A DNA stretch of 64,000 nt from Temnothorax longispinosus (lineage: Eukaryota; Arthropoda; Insecta; Hymenoptera; Formicidae), in the NCBI RefSeq assembly GCF_030848805.1, contig NC_092359.1:24037205-24101204 (forward strand), in the 5' to 3' direction. The notes under the pieces were generated by a model. The model saw only the letters and a list, made by a program, of their open reading frames with translations. It had not been told where the DNA came from and did no database searches. A program made the position numbers and the translations under genes. Shown here piece by piece: positions 11,701-23,900 of this stretch. How positions within the stretch are numbered: position 1 is the stretch's first letter; every line of letters starts with the position of its first letter.

Positions 11701-13279
11701 TGAAAAAAATCTAATTAAAGATTACTTTTCTGTCATTTTATTGGCCCCTTGAAATTGAACTTTGAAAATCTATGAAATTTATTTTTTGAAAACATTATTT
11801 AAGATAACATTTCAAGTGATCATGATGTAAGGGTTTATATTTTATAATAAATATTTACGGTATCTAGGAAATTGAAGTTAAACTGAGATATCTTGAGATG
11901 TTAGAATTATAAAAATACCTCGAATTAAATTAATTTTCTCATTTGTTTAGTTAAAGGAAGTGAAGAGGATTAAATTAATTTGTTAATAGAGAGAACAGTT
12001 GCGGGACCATGAAGATAGGGTCAACAGGCTAGAAACAGAACTGGAGGAGCACAGACGGCATCCTCCGGAAAGAGGTGCCAAGGCTCTCACTGTACAAAAT
12101 TATAAGGAAAAAGATGCATATTTGCATCACGAGGTAACTTTTAAGCAATTGAAACATATCGTAATATAATAATTTCTTGACAATTTTGAATAGTTATCTG
12201 AAAAATATCTTTAACAAGAAACCTTTAAAAAAGAATTTTAAAAGTCTTTAAAAAAGTCTCTTTATTAATTGAAAGAATCAAACTTTTCCTATTTTATCCC
12301 AAGACTTTCACATTTTGTATAGATAATTAAAACTCAGAAATCTAGACATAAAAACATTTCCTATTAACACAAAATTACGATTAAAAAGATTTCAATCTTA
12401 TAAAAAATTTATATTTTTATTATCTTTTATTCTAATCATAATTTTATTTTTTTTTAACTTCTTTCTTCCTCTTGCTATGCGTGCGCGTGTGCACATATAC
12501 ATTTTTTAATAGTCATTATCAGAAGATAGTTATAAAATATAACACTTTGTTTGAAAAAAACAAATGTGTCCTTTACCTCTCCGAAGTGATTCTACTTATA
12601 GAAAAATTGTCATCTTTATATGATGGTTTCCTCTTTACCCATGCAACCTTTTACCAATTTTTCTCTAATTCCTATAACTTTGAAGATATTAAAATGATTG
12701 TTCTTATTGGTTTCTATCTTGTTCTATTGGTTTGCCTAAAAATAATATTAAGCCTGTAGTAATTAAAAATTCAAGTATTTAGAGAATTCAATTCAATTAT
12801 TTAATAATTTATTCAGTGCCTTTTCTACTCGAAATTATCATTGAAAAGCTTAATGTTTGATTTTTTTTTTTTTAATAAAGAAAGGATATATATTTTCTTT
12901 TTTATTTCCTTTTTCTATTTTCCTTTTCTATTCCATTTAAAATTATCCTCTCACTTCATAATACTCTACAGAGCAACCCTCGTTCCAGCTGAAGCGGTAT
13001 AAGACATATGCCTATCTTCTTCGTTCCCGGCTGACGTTCAGTGAGATGGAATCGTCGTTAGTTGAAAGCAGTATTGGCGAGGTAGACGAGGGCATGCTAC
13101 TTGGACTTACTGGAGTTGTAGGAAATGCAGAAGGGGCTCTAGTACCACCGCCGGTCCCCGAACGACCAGCCGCAACTAATAGGTACAGTTACCGGACCGC
13201 CATTTACAGCGGCGGTGGCCGCAATCTGCTGAACGGTGGCAATCAGGACTATAATGCTACCGGTGGTGATGTTGGTTGA
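3897..13279 (+). CDS. Efa6: Efa6 / PSD: Arf6 guanine nucleotide exchange factor (PDZ-like, Sec7, PH)
   Basis: Activates Arf6 at the plasma membrane by GDP/GTP exchange; invertebrate Efa6 also restrains cortical microtubules. Exons: 3897-4010, 4716-4782, 5694-5747, 6906-7266, 7642-8827, 9338-9582, 9793-9986, 10128-10320, 10510-10682, 10811-11027, 11302-11446, 11990-12133, 12974-13279. All phases agree, giving 1,132 codons and a TGA at 13277-13279. Order: Cys-rich N terminus and partial PDZ-like segment (to about 79), disordered His/Ser/Pro-rich region (80-640), Sec7 (about 647-805), PH (about 848-965), coiled coil (about 984-1031), Gly/Pro tail. The downstream exons from 6906 are secure. The first exon is the weakest: it fits by phase and composition, but other 5' exons may exist. 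The last exon uses the acceptor at 12972-12973 because the one two bases earlier leads to an early stop. Confidence 0.9.
6906..8827 (+). CDS. Efa6: Efa6 disordered region exons with probable microtubule-eliminating motif
   Basis: Exons 6906-7266 and 7642-8827 join in phase 2 and cover about residues 79-594. At the start of the second exon (7642-7693) the peptide FEAYMMTGDLMLNLSRT stands out in otherwise low-complexity sequence. Its place upstream of Sec7 fits the short motif described for worm EFA-6 and fly Efa6 that removes microtubules from the cortex; I could not align it to those sequences, so this is an inference. Downstream are a nine-residue His run (about 7815-7850), Ser runs (8250-8290) and SP/TP sites, typical of a flexible phosphorylated region. 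Confidence 0.75.
9338..10320 (+). CDS. Efa6: Efa6 Sec7 (Arf-GEF) domain exons
   Basis: Exons 9338-9582, 9793-9986 and 10128-10320. The Sec7 fold runs from DLPSAIRLAKRLYSLDGF to about EVLKQLYNAIKSFPLEWAL. The catalytic glutamate finger is present in FCLTGETQERERVL (about Glu714), and the second signature reads AIMLLNTDLHGQNIGRKMS. Both regions are as expected for an active exchange factor of the EFA6/PSD class. Confidence 0.95.
10510..11446 (+). CDS. Efa6: Efa6 PH domain exons
   Basis: Exons 10510-10682, 10811-11027 and 11302-11446. PH strands begin at KKGYVMRKCCYDSNGKK, followed by TPFGKRGWKMYYCTLRELVLYLHKD and HVFRLQTADQAEYLFQT; the terminal helix is SKELQSWIDTINFVCASF with the invariant Trp. 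This is the class that binds phosphatidylinositol 4,5-bisphosphate and places the exchange factor at the plasma membrane (family knowledge). Confidence 0.93.
11990..13279 (+). CDS. Efa6: Efa6 C-terminal coiled-coil exons and stop
   Basis: Exon 11990-12133 encodes a charged heptad-like helix (REQLRDHEDRVNRLETELEE). Exon 12974-13279 continues with FQLKRYKTYAYLLRSRL, the conserved helix end of PSD proteins, then a Pro/Gly-rich tail and TGA. The 840-base intron between them contains AT-rich sequence only. Confidence 0.85.
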
Positions 13280-13639
13280 CGCAATGCTTATGGCCTATGC
13301 GGGCTAGTCTGACCCCGGTGCTGGTGTTGGTGCTGGTGACGTTGATGTTTGACGATAGACACGAGTGACGCAAACTAACGATATATCCGACAGCGCATCA
13401 CACACTCCAATGATGTTATTAAGTGTTATAACGTACAATCGAGAGCAAAAGTACTGTCCTATTCAGTGTCGTGAAGTAGAACTGCAGCTGTATCAAATTT
13501 CTTTCCTTTCCTGAGACGACCAATTGGTTGGAGAAGAAGATACAGTGAAATTTTGAAAGGAAGAAGTTTTATGCAAATGCAGTTTTATTCGCTATATCTG
13601 AACCAGACAATATTTTACTGTTGATTGTACACCCCGATT

Positions 13640-13793
13640 CAGTGGCGCAACTATTCGATCAGATTATAGTTATGTCGAAAATAATACAACCAAAGAAAAA
13701 ATGATTTTTTATATAAGTGTATGTCAAAATATATATAAAAGTTTTGTCTTTAACAAATTTTTTCTAATTATTTTAATAATAGTAACGCCACTG
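13640..13793. mobile_element. small hAT-like MITE in the Efa6 3' flank
   Basis: The ends are inverted repeats: CAGTGGCGCAACTATT at the left, and at the right a sequence whose complement reads CAGTGGCGTTACTATT. CAGTGGCG is a common terminus of hAT-type elements (family knowledge). The element is 154 bp and has no coding capacity. A clear 8-bp target duplication was not found, so the ends may have decayed. Confidence 0.5.
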
Positions 13794-15609
13794 ATACTTT
13801 TGTCGTGTCTTCTAATTGCGGTAGCTATTTTAGCTCTTATTGGATCTATTTATTTTATCCTTTCAAACCTGACTTCTTATGTGTTTAATTTTACATAAAA
13901 ATATACTTTATGTAAAATTGGATAAATATAAATAAAATTTACTAGGCAGCATATTTACAATAAAATATCAAAGAAAAAATATAGATATATTGTACATTGA
14001 GAGAGAGAGATGACATGCCTAAAAATACTGTGTATAGCTAGAATTCAATTTAAATAATTTTTGTTTAAAAAAGTATTTGATATAATATCATCTATTGATA
14101 CAATATAAAAAATTTAAGTTTAAATTCTTTAGTCAGAATCATCAATTTATTATTTAAGTTAATAACATTTAAATATCGAGTATCAAATTGGGAGATTTAT
14201 AAAAGAATGGTTAAAAATAAAAATTTATTTGCAATAAAATTTTAATTTTAAAAGTTATAGATTTAGATGTAAATGTTAATAATTTTGAATGTCTTTAAAA
14301 ATTTTTTCTCTTTTATTTCCTTTGCTCATTTTCTTTCTTCTATTTCTTCTTTTTTAATAGAAAGTGAATGTCATTTTGATCTTCTACGAATTCTATTTTA
14401 TTATTGAAGACAGCGTGCAAAAGAATACTTATGGAGATAACATTATGCTGTTACATCATATTGTTAGTTTGCGCACAAATATTAAATATGCAAATTAAAA
14501 AATATATAAAAGTTGAGAGGCTGTTAAGACTGGGTAGAAGAAAATTTTCACGTTTCGATTTGCTGTTATAGAATGTTGAAGAAAATATGTCAATCATCAT
14601 TTATGACGCAAAGAAAAATATTTACAAATTTGTTATTTTGTTAATGTGGTTTGACATATATATTAAATTGATATATTTTTTATTTATATAACTTTGTACT
14701 CGGGCAATTTTTTGTGCTTTTTGTATTATATGCAATAATATATTTGTTGCTTTTGATAATATCTTGTTAAGTTTTTTTACATGCAACATAAACAATTTTT
14801 TTTCTTTTTTCTTTCAAATATTAATTAAGAATTTATATATATTATATTAAAGATAGATGTAAAATTAAGCATGCCATATTTTTTATTTAAACTGAATAAA
14901 TTATATTATGTGTAAATATATTTTTTATTGATATTAATTATATGAAATGTATATTTTATATTTAAAGATAACTAAAATTCTCTCTCCTACCTTTCTCCTA
15001 TCCATCCTTTTTTCTCCTCTATTTCTTCTTCCTTTTTCTCTTGTTCTCTCTTTCTTTCTATCTTTCTTCTCTATTCTCTAATCTTTATGTAATATTAAAA
15101 TTGTTATATGTTTAGTCTTAATTAACTAAATGTTTGTTTAACATTATATATATATAACAAATTTGTTTATATATATAACAAATTTTCTTATATTTCGATA
15201 TATTAAAAATATAATATTAAATTTGATTTAAATGAAATTAAATTTTTTCCTTCCTGTTTTTTTATATAATACATGTAATAATATTACTTTGAATGATTAA
15301 ATTATACAACAATTTGAGTTGCATTATTCTATTTTAAATATTTGCAATAAATATTTATTTTGGCAATAAAGTTTAATTTTAATTAAATAGAAGTTGGATA
15401 TAAATACAATATTAATATGTCAAAATTAGACAATTATAATAAAGATATTTCTATCATAATGATTTTAAATTACTAATGAACGAGAAGTTAACGATTAAGA
15501 AAATAGATAAAAGTATATATAATAAAATTATAGTGATTTTTTAATTTCTATATATAAATTATATAGTGATTTATATATAATATATAATATACATACGTAT
15601 ATACATACG

Positions 15610-15617
<8 letters not shown>

Positions 15618-15646
<29 letters not shown>
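15618..15646. repeat. (TA)n microsatellite
   Basis: About 14 uninterrupted TA units in the Efa6/KMT2 intergenic region. Confidence 0.9.
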
Positions 15647-15649
<3 letters not shown>

Positions 15650-17945
15650 GTGTATGTATATATATTTTTATGTATATGTATATTTATGAATGGAAAAAAT
15701 ACGAATATAATAAAAATTACTATACAAATAAATTATTGTTTAAGAAAAAGAAACACACGAATGTTCTAGCCGATATATGATATATCGTATATGTAAAAAC
15801 TCAATGCTCTGTATACACTTTACTTATAAAATTAAGTGAAAATTAAAAGAGGACAAATTATCTTATTCAGTTTTATTTTTTAATATCATTTTTATTTTAA
15901 TTTTTTTATTAAAACTTGTTGAAATTTTTTTAAGTTCTCTAATTAAATCTTTGTGAGATAAAATTTTTCTTTACATTTAATTTTTTCTTTTGTTTTCTTT
16001 TTCTACTTTCTTTTTTTTCGATTCATTAATTTACAAGTTTTCTTTTTATCTCTCGTTTTTTATTTCTAAGTTCTTTTAGGGAAAATTGCCATTTTATAGT
16101 TTATAGTGAACTCCTTGTACATAAATCTGTAATATATGTGAATATATACATCATAACAAACACTTATAAACTACTTAATATAATAATAAAGATCAACGAT
16201 CTTCAAGTCTTTCGCATTTCTATATATGAAAAGACCCGATTATTTTCTTTAGAACACGAAATAATTCTTTTTATTTAAACAGTTATAAATTAAAATATGA
16301 TAATTATGATTATATAATAATTGTTTACATATATATATAAATATTTTTATATATTATATACAATATATAAAAAAAATTATTTGTGTATATATTAGCTTTT
16401 GCATGCCTTGGTCTTAGCAATATTATTAATTGTATAAAATTATATCAAAGCTTTATTATATGACTGGTTGTACGTATTTTATCATTTTATTTATTTGTTG
16501 CTTTTATATTCTGCTATATTGTATGGTTTTTTAAACCAATTTTAAGGCATGGTTGCATGCATGCACGTACATACACAAACATACACAGTATTCATAATTA
16601 CAAGTACTCATAATTAATTATGATGAATCACTTGTATTTTTTATGTAATGAAATTATAAAGTCTAAAATGTAATAATAAAATTAATACGTAAGTAGAATA
16701 GAAGTAGTTATGCGTTATTAATAATTTAACAACAATTTTAACATTTTTAATTGACAAAACTATTTGCCGAAATTGAAATTAATTTTTTAAAATTAATCCG
16801 CAATTTCGGTTGAATTTTTGTAAAAATTCGACAATTTTTTTGTTTATAATAAATTCATATTCATTTGTTGCATGCAACAGAGTTGACCTGGCAGCAACGT
16901 AAACAGGATCCAGCAAGATTGTTACATCCAGCTTTCAGGATGTTACTCAGGACATCTTTCTTTTCGCGCAAATATGAAATAAAGTTTGCTGTTAAATCGA
17001 ATATTAAAATCATTGAAAAATTATGATATTTAAGGAAGAATGAAGATTGTGTTGGCTGTGTCAATCAAATTTATTAGTTTATTAGTCAATAACATAAATA
17101 TAAATATAATTTATAAGTTATATGAGATAATTGCCTATTCCTATAGTTCTCATAATAATATGTTATAAATAATATAAGATTGCAGGATTTTAATATTTCA
17201 ACAATTATGTTTATTTAAGCATCTTCTATATTAATTTTCTATTAAATTATTATAGGTATATCTTTTTTATAAATAATATTTAATTATAAAATAATTTTAT
17301 ACTTAAATTTAAATAAGTGAAGAAGTCATATGCTTTTGAAAAGTAAAATCAAATTATTGTAAAAGTTTTTCTATAACATTCTTTTTATGACAAATTCAAA
17401 ATTTAATTTACTAATAGGCTATCTTTATTCTTTCTTATTATTCTTTCTAATTATATAAATTTTTTCAAAGCGACAAACAAAAAATAATCAGGATACGTTA
17501 TAGATTCCAAGATAAGAAAAAGACAATTGAAACCTTGCCTCGCAAGATTAGGCAATCTTCTCGTTTCCTAGCAAAGGTAATTGATTTGATAAATAATAAA
17601 TAAGGATAAAGTTTCTCTCCGTACTTACGCGAAATATTATTTAAGACTGACTGTAGAAAAATATTACGCACCGAAAATTAAATAATTGAAAAGAAATTGC
17701 CAATATGCAAAATTTGTTTCAACTATATAGCGATGATAACATAAATTAGTAATTCCTTCCTAATTCTATAATATAGTAACATGTATCATCAAAAAGTATA
17801 CAAAATTATTCGTTATAAATATTTTATAAATCTACATGGACGAATAATAAATTTAAATCATTAGAATGCGACAAAGAGGCCAAAGAATTGCATTTATATA
17901 CATTCTATTAAATATTTCGTTTCTTCCATAATTTTACATATACTA

Positions 17946-18002
17946 TACACACATACACACGCACGCACGCACGCGCGCGCACACATACACACACACGCGC
18001 AC
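17946..18002. repeat. (CA)n/(CG)n compound microsatellite
   Basis: Alternating purine-pyrimidine tract: CA units pass into GCAC and GCGC units and back to CA. Such tracts can adopt Z-DNA (inference). Confidence 0.85.
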
Positions 18003-18647
18003 TTTCAGAACTTTACATTTACATATGTATTAACACAATTTTTAATTTTATTTGATGAAAACTTGAGATAGCATGTTTAGTTTTATTCATTGAATAATTA
18101 GGAAATTAATTTAAAAAAATAAGATTTCTTTGTATTTCTTGATTTGCTGCCATTGTAAACATATATTTGTAAATATATTCTTGTTATTATTATTATTATT
18201 AATATTACTACATTACTATTATTATTATAATTTTAGGATGTTCATTGATCGATATAATGAAAAAAATGACTGCGTTTTATATTTATGCATTACTATTATT
18301 ATATTATGTACCTTTGTAAATATAATTATGTAGATATTAAAATAAAAAATCGTATAAATAATTACTTTATATATATATTTCACAATTTTTTAAACATTAA
18401 ATGATGATAAAAAATAACTCCACAATATAACAAAAAGTTAGGTATTAAAAAGAGATGGAAAAGGGAATATTTTTTTATTAAAAATCAGTCGCATAATGAA
18501 ATCGGTATAATAATTGTATATAATTCTTCCAAATCGTTTCAGATATTTTCAATTGCGCTTTACATACATATATCGGGTGATTCGAAAATAAAACTACTTC
18601 ATATTATATGTGTATATATATAAAATGTGTGTGTATGTATATATGTA

Positions 18648-18654
<7 letters not shown>

Positions 18655-18694
<40 letters not shown>
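18655..18694. repeat. (TA)n microsatellite
   Basis: About 20 TA units, preceded by interrupted TGTA units. The apparent Ile/Tyr-rich ORFs on both strands here are artefacts of the repeat. Confidence 0.9.
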
Positions 18695-18701
<7 letters not shown>

Positions 18702-19341
18702 TACATAGAAACAGTACGGTGCACACGGTATGCGTGTGTATCTATATCATTATAATTATACATGATAATAATAATAATTATATAAGATAAATGTTCTATA
18801 TTACAACAAATCATCATCGGACCAAAAGCACAAAGAGTGAACTTTCTCTTTTCTTCTTTCGTTCACGTACACAACCCATTTCCCCTTTTTCTCGATCTTT
18901 CAACATTTTTTCTCTTCTCGTATACAATAATATACAAGCAATTGATATTTTTTCTGAATACAACGACAATTATAATATATATTGTACAACACTTTGGAGG
19001 AATGTGATGGCGTCTCTGATTAGCACCACAACTTCTTCGATTTATTTATCCCTTAGTTTTAACCCTGGATCACTCCTACAAACTAAAAAAAGTTCATCTT
19101 AACTCTCGCTTTCGCTTTCTCTCTCTCTCTCCCTTTCTCTCTCTCTCATCATGGAAAAACAAAATAAATTAATTCTTTCCTTGAATTACCAAGTACAAAA
19201 AGCCAAAAAAATAATAATAAAAATAATGCAATATTGTTGAATTTATAAAAACAAAAAATGTATGTTTTTAAATAATATAATATATATTCCTCTTTTTATC
19301 AATTAGTTTTTAAATTTTTTTTCTAAAATTATATAATGTAA

Positions 19342-19363
19342 TTATATATATATATATATATAT
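19342..19363. repeat. (TA)n microsatellite
   Basis: About 11 TA units. Confidence 0.85.
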
Positions 19364-19675
19364 TCACTCTTTATCAGTTTCTTCTTTGTTTGAACTTAAA
19401 TCTAAGAATTATAATTTTTATAATACAATTATAAGGATGTACAATTTTTTCTTAGAAAATTGGAGAAGAAAATATTATATAATTTCATTATATTGCTTAA
19501 TTTATCAAACCATATTTTAGCGGAATATTAAATAACGAAGAAGTAAATCCGGGGTTAGTTGTGTAATTACTATTGCGCAATGGCACTTTACAAATTAAAT
19601 TACAGTTCTTATTCTATATGTGAATGTGTGTGTGTAACGTATTTATATAGATACACATAAATATATAATATATAT

Positions 19676-19679
19676 AAAC

Positions 19680-19714
<35 letters not shown>

Positions 19715-19742
19715 TATGTATATATGTTTATATATACATATG
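19676..19742. repeat. (TA)n/(TG)n interrupted microsatellite
   Basis: TA runs broken by TGTA and CATA units, close to the KMT2 polyadenylation signal. Confidence 0.8.
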
Positions 19743-19902
19743 GACATATAATATAAACTTTATTCTGTATTTATATATTTATATGTAGAATTTGTTTCAC
19801 TATATATTTTCTTCGTTTTCATAGGAAATTATTTCTATACAACTTCCTACCTTATATAACATAGCAACAATGATAACAATGGTCAGGGTGGAGAGACTGA
19901 GT

Positions 19903-19908
19903 TTTATT
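19903..19908 (-). terminator. candidate polyadenylation signal of KMT2
   Basis: On the minus strand this is AATAAA, 52 bases past the TAA stop, followed by a pyrimidine-poor stretch. It implies a very short 3' UTR; longer isoforms using AT-rich signals further down are equally possible. Confidence 0.4.
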
Positions 19909-19960
19909 CTTTCTTCTTTCTTCTTTCCTGTTTCTTTCTGTTGTCGTCAACCTAGTTTGT

Positions 19961-20960
19961 TTAGTTCATCCACTTACGACAATTGGGTGCGCCGCAAGCG
20001 CATGCAATCTTGTGCTGATCATCCTCGATGTCAAATTTGTAGTCATATGCCAGCTGCAAGAGAAGATGAATAAATACAATGTAACAATAGAAAAAAATAA
20101 ATATAACAATATTTGAGATGTGATGAATACAGGAAGGATTTATGAAGATACATAATTTTCTAACAGTGTAAATAATATTGAAATAAAAAAGATATTCAGT
20201 TCTCATTTTTTTTTTCAAACGAACGTATAATCACCTCTTCACCACGCGAGATTCGACGCTTGGCAAAAATGATAATCCTAAGATCGCGCTCAACTTCAAC
20301 GATCTCGGCGACACAGTTGGGATTGCAGGAATGATTGATGTAGCGAGCGAGTCCGCCACACAAAGTCGCATCCACCACTCGCTCCTCATCCAATCGGAAC
20401 ATGTATATACCGCGATTCTGCAATAAATAAATAATATATTTTAATATTAATTAATAGAATATAATTGAAAGAGCTTCATAGAATGTGGTATACTCACTCT
20501 AGCCTCATATTGTTTCTCTCTTGTTTCCGCCAACTCTGATCTAATTATCTCTCCAATGTACTCGATCACCATCGTGTGCTTCTCCAGATCTCTCGCCGCA
20601 TATAATCCCAGACCCTGAATCTTCGATCTCGCCAAATAAACATTATTACGCCATTCCTGCTTCATCTTCTTGTATTGCGAGCTTTTTGAGTGTACAAATT
20701 GTTTCGAGTATGGACAGGAAGCAGCCTCGCCAGCGGCAGCTGCTGCGACTAATGTTGAGGAGACTACGCCGCCCAGCGTTGCAGCAGCACCACAGGTTGG
20801 CAAACCAAATGGCACTCCACGTGAAGCAAAGCCTCCTGTGCGTTGCGTGTGCGGTCGTTTCCATGGTAGCTGGTTGCGTAAACGTGCCTCCGTCCGTGCA
20901 CTCCCGGTTGGATTGATGGCCAGAGGCAACTCCAACAACGGGTTACGACCATATTTAAAT
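19961..20960 (-). CDS. trr: KMT2 SET and post-SET exons
   Basis: Exons 20960-20498, 20417-20235 and 20053-19961 encode the end of FYRC, the WIN motif, SET and post-SET. SET starts near KIQGLGLYAARDLEKHTMVIEYIGE. The S-adenosylmethionine and catalytic motifs are RYINHSCNPNC and YDYKFD, and the post-SET zinc cluster is CACGAPNCRKWMN at the C terminus. All key residues of an active enzyme are present. A small difference is Ala in GEELAYDYKFD, where vertebrate KMT2C/D have Thr (from memory). Confidence 0.96.
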
Positions 20961-23900
20961 CTGAAAGCGGAGAAATGTTTCGCTATCATTTTCCAAAAAA
21001 TTTAATGTTTCTTAAAGGTCGACAGGAGACACGGTAGAGAGCCGTGAATTACGAATCGTAAAATTCGTATTACGGCCAAAATAATGAGAAAATCGCATTT
21101 TAACTGCGATATTCGTAATCAGCAGCATCGCCTTCTAACTGCTACAGAGCGATTTTTTGGATTTTCCGAAAATTTATTTTGACCATTTTTCCAAAAAATC
21201 GCTCTGTAGCGGTTAGAAAGCGATGCTGCTGATTACGAATATCGCAGTTAAAGTGCGATTTTCTCATTATTTTAACCGTAATACAAATTTTACGATTCGT
21301 AATTCACGGCTCTCCACCGTCCACCGTGTCTCCTGTCGACCCTTAAAAGCTAGTAGTAAAAGCAAAAGTTGGGAAAAGTTATTACAAGAAAATAGTTATC
21401 GATATTATTCATATAAATTACTTCCAAAATCAGATTCTTACCTGTAATCGGTTAGAGTCTCAATTCCAGGTAAGCTTTCCAGTACCCGCACTACTGCTGG
21501 CTCTGTTAAACCAAACAGATCTTCTCCTGAAACGTATCTCGGGAATAATTGAACAGAATTCGTACTTCTCCTCAATTCTGCTAGTGGCTCCAAGATTCGA
21601 CTCCAAACTGCTCGCGGAGTAGCGTCTCTCAGTTCGACATCCTCTTGAAGAGGTTCTTGAACTAGGACACGAAATTCCGGACGACCGGAAACATCGTGAA
21701 TCGAACAGACATAACGGCAACGTTTGTTCGGTCTGCGCATACTCCAATAAAAACGCACGATTTTGTAGCCCACCGGATAAATATAGTTGGGCGTGTGGAA
21801 ATTTTGCAACTGATGAGGAAGCAGCTGGCCGACGCTGAGAAAGATGAGGGAACCTACACGAAGCAGATGTTTATTGTCGGAATGGTGCATCACCGCAGCA
21901 ACCTGACGATTTTCATCGCGTTGGACGTAGACGCGACGGTAGACGGAAAGCGTAGTGAGTTCCTTATCTTTATCTTTTATAAGATGTTGAGGACAAGCCA
22001 TGGTCTGGAATAAGAATTTGATTATATTAAATTGCATAAGGAAAGAAAAATAAAATAAAAGAATTAAAAAGAATTTAAAATTTAGAAAAACTCTTATGGA
22101 AAATTAAAAATCTAACAGAATTGTACTGAAAATACTTTTAACTCTTTTAAACTCATATATTTCATATACATATATCACATTGTATTAAAAATATAATATT
22201 AAATAATATAATACTAATGTATGAACTATCCGATTACCTTATCTTTATAAAAACCGCAGCCGTCTTTGATAGCACATATCAGGTGGTACCAGTTGGTGCA
22301 CCTTGGTTTGTAACACTTGACCGTGGCAGCGGATTTTTCGCAAATAATGCAAATTTGTATGAGATTGTTCTGCAGGACTTCATCTAGTCTCATAAGTGCG
22401 CCACTCTGTGCCTCATATACAACGTTAGACCATAATGCACAATTGAGATGTACCCATTTATCCACATCGAAGTTGAGTAGTCGGGCTGGCCCATCAGCTG
22501 TTGCATCGCCCTGACTTTTGCAAAATACGCAACGACGGGTGTCTTCAGCTTTTGCGGGAGCTACTGCGATTCCCATACGAAACAGCGTCTAAAAGAAAAT
22601 TCAATTTAAATTTTCCATTCACGATTTTACGTTAAAATTTTGATGTTTATTAAATATTAGAGAAATCAATATTCACATAAATTCATGCATGACCTAATAC
22701 AAAACCGTATTTTTGATCCAAGCAATAAATTATATAAATAATTGAATTATTCACATAAACTTTCTAAATAATTATTAAGCAATATTAAACATGAAAAAAT
22801 CATTTACCTCGGTAATTTCTCTATCAGTGGGTTTCTTAAATTTGGTTGCAGGTTGGATTATTCCCATCGACCACGTTTTATATCTCACACCTTTCCAAAT
22901 CTTCGCAGGTGGTTGAGACTCGATAGAATCACCGATTTCTTCATTAATCGAATGTTTCTTTGACCGTTTTTCTTCATTTTCTGCACTTTCGACATTCTCC
23001 AACATTTCAGTTTTCACTTTGATTTCTGTCGTTGATTCATTACCGATCTCTATATTCTCAAGTCTCTCCATCTGCTGCTGTTGCTGTTTTATGGGGAATT
23101 TCTTCAGACTCTTCAGGTCATCTTCTAACATTTTTGCTTCTGTTTTATGACATAGATGATCTACTATCGTCGCAGCCTGTAAAATAACAAAAAAATTTAA
23201 TATATATTCTTTTTCATATGAAATATTTTTTCTAAATATCAATATCATTGCTAAATATCATAATATAATGCGCCATTAATAATATTATTAACATATTTAT
23301 TATATTTAAAATTTATATGCGTATGAAATTTATATACGCTATAAATTAAATTGTAAAATAACTTAAAATTCTTACTAACTTTTTTATTTATAATTTATTT
23401 AGGATGATTTATTGTAAAATAAAACTATTTACATTAAAATACTTTTTCATTTTTCCTATAACATAGAATATTGTATAGATAATATAAAAAGGTATTTCTC
23501 TCGGTTTACCTTATCCTGAGTATTGGACGGTGTTCGATGAATGAGAGCAAATTGCATATAGCAAGCCGCTGAGCAAAAGCAAAGTTCATCGCCTGGTTCA
23601 GCTTCTTCTTTGCTTAAGAATGGCAGATCTGATGCTTTCTTTCGAATCAAACTATTAAGAATCACAACATCACAATGACGACAGAACTTCGCTGCACCGT
23701 TCAGAATGCTTTGTATATCGATTGGAGCTGGAAATAAATCAATATGTTAAAAAATTATGTTTTGATTTTACATATTTAATTAAAAAGTTTCTAATTTTTA
23801 TCTGTTTATTTTATTTTATTTAAGATATTCTATTTAAGATATATATAATGATATTTAAGATATTCTATTTAAGATATATATAATGTCTTATAACTTTTTT

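Larger units (their letters stand above)
13280..19902. other. 3' flank between convergent Efa6 and KMT2, no gene seen
   Basis: About 6.6 kb of AT-rich sequence. It should include the Efa6 3' UTR; the first AATAAA-type signals appear around 13931-13936 and many follow, so the true cleavage site cannot be chosen. No ORF shows protein-like composition, and no tRNA or rRNA pattern was recognised. It contains a small TIR element (13640-13793) and microsatellites, listed separately. Confidence 0.6.

Noticed and set aside
12472..12759. 95-codon plus-strand ORF
   Set aside because: Lies in the last Efa6 intron; hydrophobic AT-rich composition without splice or start support.
16764..16809. Short AT-rich hairpin (CCGAAATTG / CAATTTCGG)
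   Set aside because: Only about 20-bp arms of mostly A and T; compatible with chance in this composition.
18599..18817. Ile/Tyr/His-rich ORFs on both strands
   Set aside because: Created by the TA/TGTA microsatellite.
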